A stretch of 7,665 nucleotides of DNA from an uncultured Collinsella sp. (lineage in GTDB: Bacteria > Actinomycetota > Coriobacteriia > Coriobacteriales > Coriobacteriaceae): the NCBI GenBank assembly GCA_902476475.1, contig CABSDO010000092.1, positions 1-7,665 of the forward strand, given 5' to 3'. Below are positions 1-6,715 of this stretch, in pieces. Under the pieces are notes generated by a model. It saw nothing but the letters and a program-made list of their open reading frames with translations. It had not been told where the DNA came from and did no database searches. The position numbers and the translations under genes are program-made. Numbering within the stretch: the stretch's first letter is position 1; each line of letters begins with the position of its first letter.

Positions 1-61
1 ACGTCACCTTGCTCGCTTAGGGGCGTTTTCGCTTTCCGTTCTTTATCTGCGGCATTGTCGT

Positions 62-125
62 TGCCGGCACTTGTTCGGCACTTGGGGACGTTCTTTTTGT
101 GCCGGCAGGTGGGGACACTCCTTTG
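62..125. repeat. GGGGAC-family hairpin repeat downstream of pip
   Basis: This short intergenic element has TTGGGGACGTTCTT at 82-95 and GGGGACACTC at 111-120. Between them, at 100-107, is the perfect 8-bp palindrome TGCCGGCA. TGCCGGCAC at 62-70 and GTGCCGGCA at 99-107 form a 9-bp inverted repeat with a 28-nt loop. CGGCACTTG is also directly repeated at 65-73 and 76-84. The two GGGAC blocks recur at the same spacing, inverted, at 6716-6754. It lies 3' of pip, so it could also help end that transcript, though there is no clean U-tract. I infer a REP-like non-autonomous repeat. Bases 1-61 hold nothing I can identify. Confidence 0.7.
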
Positions 126-1544
126 CTAGAAGATCTGGCGCAGGTCTCCTCGGTTGAGGGCTTCGTTGAAGAGGTGCTTGAACACCACGCTGCCGTGAAG
201 GCCATCGTGCTCGAACTCGTTAGTCACCCAGGCATGCGAGTTGCCCACGCGGTCGAGCGTGTCGAGCTGCAGACTCGAATCGACGTACATGTCATCGAAG
301 TACACCGCGGCCTGGAGCGGCACCTCGTTGCAGGCCAGGCGCTGCGGGTCGTAGATCTTGTCCCAGCTGGTGTCTTCCATCAGCAGGTCCATGGCGGGCT
401 TGAAGGGCTTGAGCTCGGGCATCTGCTCGAACATCCACGGGAACATGGCCTCGCCGGTAAACATGAGCGGGCGCGCGAGGGTGTCGAACTCGGCGCGGTG
501 TGCCTTCTCTTCAGCTGCGGCCCAGCCAATGGGCATAGTGTCACCGTCGGCGTAGATGAACTCCTGCAGTGTCCAGTACAGCGGATTCGTGCGCGTGTTG
601 GTGCGCTCGAAGGCACGCATCAAAATGCTGTCGGATACCGAGGAACCGGAGCCCAGCGTGCCGTCGCCGTCAACAAAAGCGTGATCGATAATCCAATGCA
701 TGCGCTCAAAGCTCGGCTTCATGCCAAAGTCGCTGCCCATGAGCTGTAGGCGCTCGACCGTCATCGGCGAGCCGTCGGGCAGCACGGGCTTCTGTGCCTC
801 GAGCGCATCGGCCAGGGCTGCCACGCGCTCGACGTCGGCGGGGTAGCGGTCGTAATACTGCTGCGTCTTGGCGGCCATGCGCGGGAAGGTGTGCGCGTAG
901 ACCTCGCTGGCGCTCGCCGGCACGTGGGGGATGCCGCCGCAGGTAAAGCTCGCCGCCACGCCCTCGGGGAAGAGTGACAGATAGCTCAGCGTCAAAAAGC
1001 CGCCGTAGCTCTGGCCGAGCGTGACCCACGGCTTGCCGCCAAAGCCCACTAGGCGCAGGTACTCAAAATCGCGCACGATGGAGCTGGCTAGGTGGCGCTT
1101 GAGAAAGTCCGCCTGCGAGCGTGCTGTATCGGCGCCGGCGGCCGTTGCGCGATCACCCAGTGCCTTGATCGTGCGTCCGTCCACGCAGCTACTGCGTCCG
1201 GTGCCGCGCTGGTCGGGAAGGACCACGCGGAAGTGCTTGACGGCCTCCTCGATCCAGCCGTCGCTTGTGGGCGACAGCGGACGCGGGCTCTCGCCGCCGG
1301 GGCCGCCCTGCAAAAACAGGAGCAGCGGCAGATCGTCGTTGATGCGGTCGGGCGCGCAAACCACGCGGTAGAAGAGCTTGATGCTCTCGGGCGCGCCGAC
1401 GATTGGTGCCGGCATAGCGCCGCGGCGCATGGTGCTGCCGACGGCCAGGAGCATCGGCTCCAGGCCGCGCCAGTCAAGGGGGACGTCGATGCTGTGGTCC
1501 TCGACGTAAAGGCCGGGGACGTGGTACGAAGTGATGAGGGCCAT
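126..1544 (-). CDS. pip: Proline iminopeptidase (prolyl aminopeptidase, S33 alpha/beta hydrolase)
   Basis: This 472-residue cytoplasmic peptidase is expected to remove N-terminal proline from peptides (EC 3.4.11.5). The alpha/beta-hydrolase landmarks are in order: an oxyanion-hole QGGPGG motif at 79-84 (the HGGPG equivalent), DQRGTGRS at 111-118, the nucleophile elbow GQSYGG at 177-182 with Ser179, an acidic pair at Asp417/Asp418, and His446 in FEHDGLH. The Asp418-His446 spacing of 28 matches the family triad. The length fits the larger (over 400-residue) bacterial PIP type rather than the roughly 300-residue type. No signal peptide or membrane segment is visible. I chose the ATG at 1542-1544 because GGAAG lies just upstream and a -10-like TAGAAT at 1588-1583 would start transcription near 1576, downstream of the alternative ATG at 1625. 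It is divergent from proA. A related S33 hydrolase of other specificity cannot be excluded. Confidence 0.85.
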   Translation of the reverse strand: MALITSYHVPGLYVEDHSIDVPLDWRGLEPMLLAVGSTMRRGAMPAPIVGAPESIKLFYRVVCAPDRINDDLPLLLFLQGGPGGESPRPLSPTSDGWIEEAVKHFRVVLPDQRGTGRSSCVDGRTIKALGDRATAAGADTARSQADFLKRHLASSIVRDFEYLRLVGFGGKPWVTLGQSYGGFLTLSYLSLFPEGVAASFTCGGIPHVPASASEVYAHTFPRMAAKTQQYYDRYPADVERVAALADALEAQKPVLPDGSPMTVERLQLMGSDFGMKPSFERMHWIIDHAFVDGDGTLGSGSSVSDSILMRAFERTNTRTNPLYWTLQEFIYADGDTMPIGWAAAEEKAHRAEFDTLARPLMFTGEAMFPWMFEQMPELKPFKPAMDLLMEDTSWDKIYDPQRLACNEVPLQAAVYFDDMYVDSSLQLDTLDRVGNSHAWVTNEFEHDGLHGSVVFKHLFNEALNRGDLRQIF

Positions 1545-1582
1545 GTGAGTCTTCCGTTCGTTGCGGTGTTTCGGGTTGACCA

Positions 1583-1613
1583 ATTCTACCGCCGCGGGCG
1601 AGGCCATGCGCAA
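1583..1613 (-). promoter_or_regulatory. Candidate pip promoter
   Basis: Reading the minus strand, TTGCGC (1613-1608) and TAGAAT (1588-1583, five of six matches to TATAAT) are separated by 19 bases, slightly long for a sigma-70-type promoter. The predicted start near 1576 gives a leader of about 30 nt before the chosen ATG. On the plus strand a TTGACC at 1576-1581 could be a -35 for proA, but I see no convincing -10 downstream of it. Confidence 0.4.
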
Positions 1614-1656
1614 ATCGGCTACCATGGTTCCAAACTTCTAGGAGAAAGGGCCGCCC

Positions 1657-2943
1657 ATGTCGGTCGATATAGCCACGTATGTCCACGATCTTGCCGTTGC
1701 CGCCAAGGCAGCGTCGGCCTCGCTTGCCACGGCGAGCAACGAGCAGCGCCAGGAGGCCGTGCGCGCCATGGCCGCAGCACTGCGCAACGGTGTCGACTCC
1801 ATCGTCGCCGCCAACGAGCTCGATATGTCCGCTGCGCGCGATGCGGGTACCTCGGCCGGACTGCTCGATCGCCTGCTGCTGACGCCCGAGCGCGTCGAGG
1901 GCATGGCCGCCGGCCTGGAAAAGCTCGCCGAGCTGCCCGATCCCGTGGGCCGCGTGCTCGACCACCGCGTGCTTGCAAGCGGCGTGGACCTGACCCGTGT
2001 GAGTGTGCCGCTGGGCCTGGTCGCTATGGTCTACGAGGCGCGCCCCAACGTGACGGCCGACGCCGCGGGCATCTGCATCCGCACCGGCAACGCCTGCATT
2101 CTGCGCGGCGGCTCGCTGGCCTATCACTCGTGTGCCATGATTTCTGAGCTGCTGGCCGATGCGCTCGAGGCCAAGGGCTTCCCGCGCGAGGCCGTGTCGA
2201 TGATCGAGTCCACCGACCGCGAGGCCACCGGCGAGCTCATGAAGCTCCGCGGCGTTGTCGACGTACTCATTCCGCGCGGCGGTGCAGGCCTGATCCAGCG
2301 CTGCGTGCGCGAGTCGCTTGTGCCGGTGATCGAGACGGGCACGGGCAACTGCCACATCTACGTGCATGAATCCGCCGACTTTGATAAGGCGCTCAACATT
2401 ATCGTTAATGCCAAGACCCAGCGTGTAGGCGTGTGCAATGCCGCCGAGTCGCTGCTGGTCGACCATGCTGTGGCCGATGCGTTTTTGCCTGCGGTTGTTG
2501 CCGTGCTGCACGACCACGGCGTGCTCATTCACGGCGACGAGGCCACGTGCGCCGCGTGCGCCGATGCCGGGCTTGCCGAGGGTGATGACTACGTCGCCGC
2601 GACTGAGGAGGACTGGGGTCGCGAGTACCTGGCGCTCGAGATGAGCGTGAAGGTCGTGGCAAGCGAGGACGAGGCCATCGCACACATCAACCGCTACGGC
2701 ACGATGCACTCCGAGGCCATCGTTGCCGAGGACACGGATGCTTGCGAGCGCTTCCTGGATGCGGTCGATGCCTCGGCCGTGTACGCCAACGCCAGCACGC
2801 GCTTCACCGACGGCGGCGAGTTTGGCCTGGGCGCCGAGATCGGCATCTCGACCCAAAAGCTCCACGCCCGCGGCCCCTTCGCCGCCGAGGCTCTCACCAC
2901 CTACAAATACAAGCTCCGCGGCACCGGCCAGGTCCGCCCCTAA
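1657..2943 (+). CDS. proA: Glutamate-5-semialdehyde dehydrogenase (gamma-glutamyl phosphate reductase)
   Basis: ProA reduces gamma-glutamyl phosphate to glutamate-5-semialdehyde with NADPH, the second step of proline synthesis from glutamate (EC 1.2.1.41). The 428-residue product is close to the family length (E. coli 417). It has the aldehyde-dehydrogenase fold throughout. VPLGLVAMVYEARPN is at 117-131, IPRGGAGLI at 205-213, and ETGTGNCHIYV at 226-236. The catalytic Cys260 lies in QRVGVCNAAE. The ProA signature spans 334-355 (V-x5-A-I-x-H-I-N-x2-G-T-x-H-S-E-x-I), and the C-terminal GISTQKLHARGPF is at 396-408. The ATG follows a strong AGGAGAAAGG at 1640-1649. No proB adjoins it; the upstream neighbour is the divergent pip. 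A hairpin repeat beginning 14 bases after the stop probably ends transcription. Confidence 0.98.
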   Translation: MSVDIATYVHDLAVAAKAASASLATASNEQRQEAVRAMAAALRNGVDSIVAANELDMSAARDAGTSAGLLDRLLLTPERVEGMAAGLEKLAELPDPVGRVLDHRVLASGVDLTRVSVPLGLVAMVYEARPNVTADAAGICIRTGNACILRGGSLAYHSCAMISELLADALEAKGFPREAVSMIESTDREATGELMKLRGVVDVLIPRGGAGLIQRCVRESLVPVIETGTGNCHIYVHESADFDKALNIIVNAKTQRVGVCNAAESLLVDHAVADAFLPAVVAVLHDHGVLIHGDEATCAACADAGLAEGDDYVAATEEDWGREYLALEMSVKVVASEDEAIAHINRYGTMHSEAIVAEDTDACERFLDAVDASAVYANASTRFTDGGEFGLGAEIGISTQKLHARGPFAAEALTTYKYKLRGTGQVRP

Positions 2944-2956
2944 CGCCCACTCAAAC

Positions 2957-2999
2957 AATAACCACCACAAAGGGGACAGGCACCTTTGTGGTGGTTATT
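2957..2999. repeat. Hairpin repeat, first copy of a 37-bp inverted pair; likely bidirectional terminator
   Basis: A perfect 17-bp stem (2957-2973 with 2983-2999) closes a 9-nt loop, GGACAGGCA, giving a very stable hairpin. It lies between the convergent proA and HD-domain genes. It is flanked by TTATTT on the plus side and TTATTGTTTG on the minus side, so it can plausibly end both transcripts. The inner 37 bp (2960-2996) recur exactly, in reverse complement, at 3672-3708. The core AAAGGGGACAGGCACCTTT marks it as a dispersed repeat rather than a gene-specific terminator. Confidence 0.85.
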
Positions 3000-3015
3000 T
3001 AGGTGAAGCGGCAGG

Positions 3016-3615
3016 TTAGGCCTGGAAGGTGTCGCGGTCGGGCGCGAAGGACTGCATGGCCGCGATGGTGCGGTCAAAGAGCTCGGTGAGCTCCCAGCCC
3101 AACATTTCGGCGCCCTGCGAAATCACGTCGCGCGAGCATCCGGCGGCAAAGCGCTTGTCCTTGAACTTCTTCTTGAGCGACTTGGTCGTAAAGTCCATAA
3201 CGCTCTTGCTCGGGCGCATGATGACGGCGGCGCCGATCAGGCCGGTGAGCTCATCGCAGGCAAACAGGATCTTTTCCATCTGCAGCTCGGGCTTGGGCAG
3301 CGAGGTGTTGAAGTCCGACGTGTGCGTCTGGATGGCGCGAATGAGCTCGGGAGACGCACCTTCGCCCTCAAGAATCTCGGCAGCATAGATGGTGTGGTTC
3401 ATGGGGTCGTCCTCATGCTCCTCCCAATCCAGGTCGTGCAGCAGACCGACGATGCCCCAAAACTCCTCGTTCTCGGGGTCGAACTCGCGCGCAAAGTAGC
3501 GCATAGTGCCCTCGACCGTCTCGCCATGGGTGATGTGGAACGGGTCCTTGTTGTGCTCATTGAGCAGTTCGAACGCGCGGTCGCGAGTGATTCCGGCGGT
3601 AAGCGGCTCTGCCAT
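3016..3615 (-). CDS. HD-domain phosphohydrolase family protein, function unknown
   Basis: This 199-residue soluble protein carries a single HD domain, the metal-dependent phosphohydrolase fold. The expected ligands are visible in order: His30 (ITHGE), the His60-Asp61 doublet in GLLHDLDW, further histidines His74 and His98, and Asp121 in CDELTG. MRYFAREF at 38-45 and WGIVGLLHDLDW at 53-64 match a common group of roughly 190-residue HD proteins in Gram-positive bacteria whose substrate is unknown. The basic KSLKKKFKDKR segment at 145-155 leads into a helical C-terminus. There is no fused output domain. The ATG at 3615-3613 has AAGGAGT at 3627-3621 as its ribosome site. The gene has hairpin repeats on both sides, so it is probably transcribed alone. 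Confidence 0.9.
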   Translation of the reverse strand: MAEPLTAGITRDRAFELLNEHNKDPFHITHGETVEGTMRYFAREFDPENEEFWGIVGLLHDLDWEEHEDDPMNHTIYAAEILEGEGASPELIRAIQTHTSDFNTSLPKPELQMEKILFACDELTGLIGAAVIMRPSKSVMDFTTKSLKKKFKDKRFAAGCSRDVISQGAEMLGWELTELFDRTIAAMQSFAPDRDTFQA

Positions 3616-3640
3616 AACAGACTCCTTGTGCTCGTGGGTA

Positions 3641-3668
3641 TCGATAAGAACGAATACTACTAGAACAA
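3641..3668 (-). promoter_or_regulatory. Weak candidate promoter of the HD-domain gene
   Basis: On the minus strand TTGTTC (3668-3663) and TATCGA (3646-3641) are spaced 16 bases apart, just downstream of the second hairpin repeat. The -10 match is only three of six. The main reason to expect a promoter here is that the upstream hairpin should isolate this gene from carD transcription. Confidence 0.25.
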
Positions 3669-3669
3669 G

Positions 3670-3710
3670 AAAACCACCACAAAGGTGCCTGTCCCCTTTG
3701 TGGTGGTTTT
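3670..3710. repeat. Hairpin repeat, second copy of the 37-bp inverted pair; likely carD terminator
   Basis: A perfect 16-bp stem (3670-3685 with 3695-3710) closes the loop TGCCTGTCC, the exact reverse complement of the loop at 2974-2982. On the minus strand it begins 14 bases after the carD stop and ends in GGTTTTCTTGTTCT, a U-rich tail suited to intrinsic termination of carD. The 37-bp core at 3672-3708 is identical to the reverse complement of 2960-2996. Confidence 0.85.
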
Positions 3711-3723
3711 TGGCGCGGATGGG

Positions 3724-4209
3724 TTAGTTGAGGGCGGCTTGGGCTAGGCGGGCTTCGGCGGTCTCCTCGGTGACGCCCAAGGCCACGGCGAACTCCTCGA
3801 TGGAGCGGCGCTTGGCTTCCTTGAGTACGCGCATGTAGTAGGAGCTGGGCTTTTTATCAGCTTCCTCGGCCTGGCGAATGCGGTGCATCATGGTCTTTGC
3901 CACGCGAACCGTCTCGGGCGCGCCCAACTTGAGCTGCTGCTTAAAGTGCGTCTCCTCGAGCGAGCTATTGCGCTCGGTAAAGGTGTCGCACTCCAGCTCG
4001 TCATAGTGGCTCAGCAGGTGCTCGGCATCTTGCTGCGAGATAGCGGCGTGCAAACGGTCGGCCTGCGCCACGGGGTACATGAGGATCGTCTGCGCATGTC
4101 CCTGCTTGGTCTCGAGCAGCAGCATGGGCTGCGGTGTGTCGTCCCTAAAACCGACGACGGTGCAGACTCCCTGGCCCGGATGAATGACGTGTTGACCGAT
4201 TGAGAACAT
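3724..4209 (-). CDS. CarD/CdnL-family RNA polymerase-binding transcription regulator
   Basis: This 161-residue protein has the CarD/CdnL/TRCF arrangement. An N-terminal Tudor-like RNAP-interaction module (about 1-55) begins MFSIGQHVIHPGQGVCTVVGF, except for its last residues close to the family V-x-H/Y-P-x-x-G-x-G pattern. A helical C-terminal domain spans about 60-161. Family members bind the RNA polymerase beta subunit and stabilise the promoter open complex, especially at rRNA promoters. There is no tryptophan in the whole protein: by hand alignment the Trp that M. tuberculosis CarD inserts at the upstream edge of the bubble (Trp85) falls at Ser82 here. It may therefore be a divergent paralogue rather than the essential CarD. 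The ATG at 4209-4207 follows GGAGGT. Membership in the family is solid; its role is less certain. Confidence 0.85.
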   Translation of the reverse strand: MFSIGQHVIHPGQGVCTVVGFRDDTPQPMLLLETKQGHAQTILMYPVAQADRLHAAISQQDAEHLLSHYDELECDTFTERNSSLEETHFKQQLKLGAPETVRVAKTMMHRIRQAEEADKKPSSYYMRVLKEAKRRSIEEFAVALGVTEETAEARLAQAALN

Positions 4210-4223
4210 GCTACCTCCAACTT

Positions 4224-4239
4224 ATACGAATTTACGTAT
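4224..4239. promoter_or_regulatory. Inverted repeat in the carD leader
   Basis: ATACG (4224-4228) and CGTAT (4235-4239) flank AATTTA, 15 bases upstream of the carD start codon and next to its GGAGGT ribosome site. It could be an operator or a small leader hairpin. It is short and AT-rich, so chance is possible. Confidence 0.3.
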
Positions 4240-4276
4240 GTCTAGAATAACACGCTGACGTGCGCAAATCCTCACT

Positions 4277-4435
4277 TTATGCAGGAAAAGCACACAACTC
4301 TGATAGGTAAGAGTATTCGATAAAAGACGCAGCTCATTCACACCTTTATGCATTTTCAATGCGTGCATAATTTGCAGGCAGACTGGCATCTTTGAGTGAC
4401 TCCATACAAGCTGTAGTCAATTTTGTGCATATGCA
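4277..4435. promoter_or_regulatory. Cluster of TTATGCA / TGCATA motifs between carD and argS
   Basis: The 342-base spacer between the divergent carD and argS starts is AT-rich against GC-rich flanks. CTTTATGCA occurs at 4275-4283 and again at 4344-4352. The second copy pairs with TGCATAA at 4364-4370 (7-bp arms, 11-nt gap), and a perfect palindrome TGCATATGCA lies at 4426-4435. Repetition of one half-site in both orientations suggests binding sites for a regulator of argS, carD or both. TGCAT half-sites have been described for ArgR in some Actinobacteria, so ArgR is one candidate, by analogy only. I see no T-box consensus in the spacer. Confidence 0.4.
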
Positions 4436-4459
4436 ATATCTATTAGCTTTACCCTGCGA

Positions 4460-4471
4460 CAGTAGCTACTG
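4460..4471. promoter_or_regulatory. 12-bp perfect palindrome in the argS promoter region
   Basis: CAGTAGCTACTG is a perfect palindrome ending 12 bases before the TG of the candidate extended -10 of argS, so it overlaps where the -35 would be. That is a typical operator position, but one palindrome of this size could be chance. Confidence 0.3.
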
Positions 4472-4483
4472 CTTGTGATAGAG

Positions 4484-4492
4484 TGCTACAAA
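4484..4492 (+). promoter_or_regulatory. Candidate extended -10 promoter of argS
   Basis: TGC-TACAAA fits the extended -10 form (TGn plus four of six matches to TATAAT). No good -35 lies 17 bases upstream. Initiation near 4499 would give a leader of about 53 nt containing the AAGGAGG ribosome site. Confidence 0.35.
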
Positions 4493-4551
4493 CTCTGGCT
4501 TTTGCCCTACGAGTGACCAAGAGCTCGGGGGCTTTAACACAAGGAGGACCT

Positions 4552-6405
4552 ATGCCCGAGAAGATTGAAGAGCTGGTACGCGCTGCGCTTGCTGCGGCCC
4601 AGGAGGCCGGCGACCTTTCCGCATTTGAACTTGACGATTGCGCCATCGAGCGACCGGCTGACACTTCTCATGGCGAGTGGACCTCCACCATGGCCCTGAA
4701 GTCCGCCAAGCTGGCTCACTGTGCCCCGCGCAAGATCGCCGAGGCCGTCGTTGCCCATATGCCCGAGGACCCCGCGATCGAGAAGGTCGAGATCGCAGGC
4801 CCCGGCTTCATCAACTTCTACCTCTCCGTCGCCGTCAAGAATGCCATCTTTGGCGAGGCCCGCGAGAAGGGCATGGACTTCGCTAAGTCCAACGTCGGTG
4901 GCGGCTTGAAGACCCAGGTCGAGTTCGTCTCTGCCAACCCCGTCGGCCCCATGCACATCGGCCACGGCCGCTGGGCCGCTCTGGGCGACTCGCTCTGCCG
5001 CGTCATGGACCACGCCGGTTACGACATCCAGCGTGAGTTCTACATCAACGACCACGGCTCTCAGATGAACACCTTCGGCAACTCCATCAGCACGCGCTAT
5101 ATGCAGCTTGCTGACATCATCGCCAAGCAGGGCGTGGATATCGACGAGGCTCACAAGATCTTGATCGCCGACCGCGACGCCTTTGTCGCCGACGAGAACG
5201 ACGAGCATCCCGAGACCCATCCGTATCAGGACAACTTTGCCGAGACCCTGGGCAAGGATTCCTACGGCGGCGACTACATCATCGACGAGGCTGCCGAGTT
5301 CTGGCGCACCGACGGCGACAAGTGGGTTGAGGCCGATCCGCAGGAGCGCATGGAGAGCTTCCGTGAGCGCGGCTACGTGAAGATGGTCGACAACATGCGC
5401 GACCTCTGCCATGCTGTCAACTGCGACTTCGATCGTTGGTACTCCGAGCGTTCGCTGTACGTGAAGGACACCGAGGGCGAGACCGCCGGCACCTCTGCCG
5501 TCGACCGCGCTTTTGAGAAGCTCGACAAGATGGGCTACCTCTACACCAAGGACGGCGCTCTGTGGTTCCGTTCCACCGATCTGGGCGACGACAAGGACCG
5601 CGTGCTGATCAAGTCCGACGGCGAGTACACCTACTTTGCCTCCGACGTCGCCTATCACTGGGATAAGTTCCAGCGCGTCGACCACGTCATCGACATCTGG
5701 GGCGCCGACCACCACGGCTACATCGAGCGCGTCCGCTGCGTCTGCGACGCTCTGGGTTACCCCGGCAAGTTTGAGGTTCTGCTGGGCCAGCTCGTCAACC
5801 TGCTGCGCAACGGCAAGCCCGTTCGTATGTCCAAGCGTAAGGGCACCATGGTGACCCTGCAGGAGCTCGTCGACGAGGTCGGCTCCGACGCTGCCCGTTA
5901 CACGCTCATCTCCAAGAGCTCCAACCAGATGGTCGACTTCGATATCGAGGCCGTCAAGAAGCGCGACAACTCCAACCCGGTGTACTACGTGCAGTACGCT
6001 CACGCCCGCGTGTGCTCCATCCTGCGCCGTGCCGCTGACGTTACGCCCGAGCAGGCTGACGAGATGGGCATGAAGGCCGTCGCCGCCAAGGCCATCGGTG
6101 AGAACGTCGATTACTCGCTGCTGACCGACCCGACCGAGCTTGCCCTTTCGCGTAAGCTCAACGAGCTCACTGACCTCATCGCCAGCTGCGCTCGCGACCG
6201 CGCCCCGTTCCGTCTGACGCACTTTGCCGAGGAACTCGCCGGCGACTTCCACAGCTTCTACGCTGCCTGCCAGGTTCTGCCGAGCGAGGGCCGTCCCGTC
6301 GACCCCGAGCTTTCGCGCGCCCGTCTGGCCGCTTGCGATGCCGTCCGCGTGACGCTCGCCCTGGTGCTCACCCTCGTTGGCGTTTCTGCGCCCGAGCAGA
6401 TGTAA
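4552..6405 (+). CDS. argS: Arginyl-tRNA synthetase
   Basis: This 617-residue class I synthetase charges tRNA-Arg with arginine using ATP (EC 6.1.1.19). The N-terminal tRNA-contacting domain spans about 1-95 and ends in IAGPGFINFYL at 81-91. The catalytic domain carries HIGH at 135-138 in VGPMHIGHGR, the YFASDVAYHWDKF segment at 361-373, and the KMSKS equivalent RMSKRKG at 425-431. The C-terminal helical anticodon-binding (DALR) domain runs from about 475 and ends in the family-typical GVSAPEQM. The open frame extends upstream to a GTG at 4483, but the ATG at 4552 has an AAGGAGG at 4541-4547 and starts where the family does, so I use it. The gene is complete, stands alone, and ends in a strong terminator. 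rho follows, as in many Actinobacteria. Confidence 0.99.
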   Translation: MPEKIEELVRAALAAAQEAGDLSAFELDDCAIERPADTSHGEWTSTMALKSAKLAHCAPRKIAEAVVAHMPEDPAIEKVEIAGPGFINFYLSVAVKNAIFGEAREKGMDFAKSNVGGGLKTQVEFVSANPVGPMHIGHGRWAALGDSLCRVMDHAGYDIQREFYINDHGSQMNTFGNSISTRYMQLADIIAKQGVDIDEAHKILIADRDAFVADENDEHPETHPYQDNFAETLGKDSYGGDYIIDEAAEFWRTDGDKWVEADPQERMESFRERGYVKMVDNMRDLCHAVNCDFDRWYSERSLYVKDTEGETAGTSAVDRAFEKLDKMGYLYTKDGALWFRSTDLGDDKDRVLIKSDGEYTYFASDVAYHWDKFQRVDHVIDIWGADHHGYIERVRCVCDALGYPGKFEVLLGQLVNLLRNGKPVRMSKRKGTMVTLQELVDEVGSDAARYTLISKSSNQMVDFDIEAVKKRDNSNPVYYVQYAHARVCSILRRAADVTPEQADEMGMKAVAAKAIGENVDYSLLTDPTELALSRKLNELTDLIASCARDRAPFRLTHFAEELAGDFHSFYAACQVLPSEGRPVDPELSRARLAACDAVRVTLALVLTLVGVSAPEQM

Positions 6406-6450
6406 TCTGCGAGTCATTTGACCGTACAGACTTGGTTTAACTAAGCCTTG

Positions 6451-6484
6451 AAAGCCCGATCTCCCACGGAGGTCGGGCTTTTTT
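6451..6484 (+). terminator. Intrinsic terminator of argS
   Basis: A 13-bp stem (6452-6464 with 6468-6480, one T-G wobble) closes a CAC loop and is followed by a run of six T ending at 6484. It begins 46 bases after the argS stop and is the clearest intrinsic terminator in the window. Confidence 0.95.
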
Positions 6485-6528
6485 GCAAACGCCGACGTAT
6501 TGACGAATTTGGAACTGCTGGAAATACG

Positions 6529-6678
6529 AAACTATGTCGATTTACTACGATGAATTGAGGTATTCCAACCACGCCGGCTTTTCGCTAAAAAGTGCAAGGC
6601 ATCTACCTGCGGTTTTAGTTCAACAAGTTTCGGAGTGGTCGCGGTTGAGCGATTCATCGTAGTAAACCGCCATAGTTT
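6529..6678. repeat. 150-bp imperfect-palindrome (MITE-like) element
   Basis: The ends 6529-6555 and 6652-6678 are 27-bp inverted repeats matching at 25 of 27 positions and ending in AAACTATG. The symmetry continues inside: 6568-6576 pairs with 6631-6639 (8 of 9), CTAAAA at 6585-6590 with TTTTAG at 6613-6618, and GCAAGG at 6594-6599 with CCTGC at 6606-6610 around one bulged A. The single strand would fold into one long hairpin with a tip near 6603. No coding frame is apparent. It lies between the argS terminator and the rho promoter. Size and symmetry suggest a non-autonomous mobile or REP/BIME-type element. I see no flanking target duplication. Confidence 0.7.
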
Positions 6679-6715
6679 TGGCGGAGGCAGTCAGATTTGT
6701 GGGTGTTAAACCAAA

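Noticed and set aside
99..749. 216-codon plus-strand frame over the 3' part of pip
   Set aside because: It is antisense to the catalytic region of pip, has no domain, and starts inside the repeat element.
1542..1625. Upstream ATG at 1625 as the pip start (499 residues)
   Set aside because: The extra 27 residues are not family-like, no ribosome site precedes it, it would begin only 31 bases from proA, and the best -10 lies downstream of it.
1474..2970. Long open frame of 498 codons on the strand opposite proA
   Set aside because: It mirrors proA codons, has low-complexity Gly/Ala/His/Val content and no recognisable domain. proA is a clear full-length enzyme, so this is a high-GC antisense shadow.
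2957..3710. CRISPR-like repeats
   Set aside because: There are only two copies, in opposite orientation, separated by a whole gene; these are dispersed hairpins and not an array.
4483..4551. GTG at 4483 as the argS start
   Set aside because: It overlaps the candidate -10, and the ATG at 4552 has an excellent ribosome site and matches the usual ArgRS N-terminus.
4210..4551. T-box riboswitch upstream of argS
   Set aside because: I find no T-box consensus or AGGGTGG-type sequence and no terminator hairpin before argS; the inverted repeats are too short.
4534..6417. 627-codon open frame opposite argS
   Set aside because: It covers the same extent as argS, with repetitive Val/Leu/Gly/Asp composition and no motif. 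It is a shadow of strong codon bias in argS.
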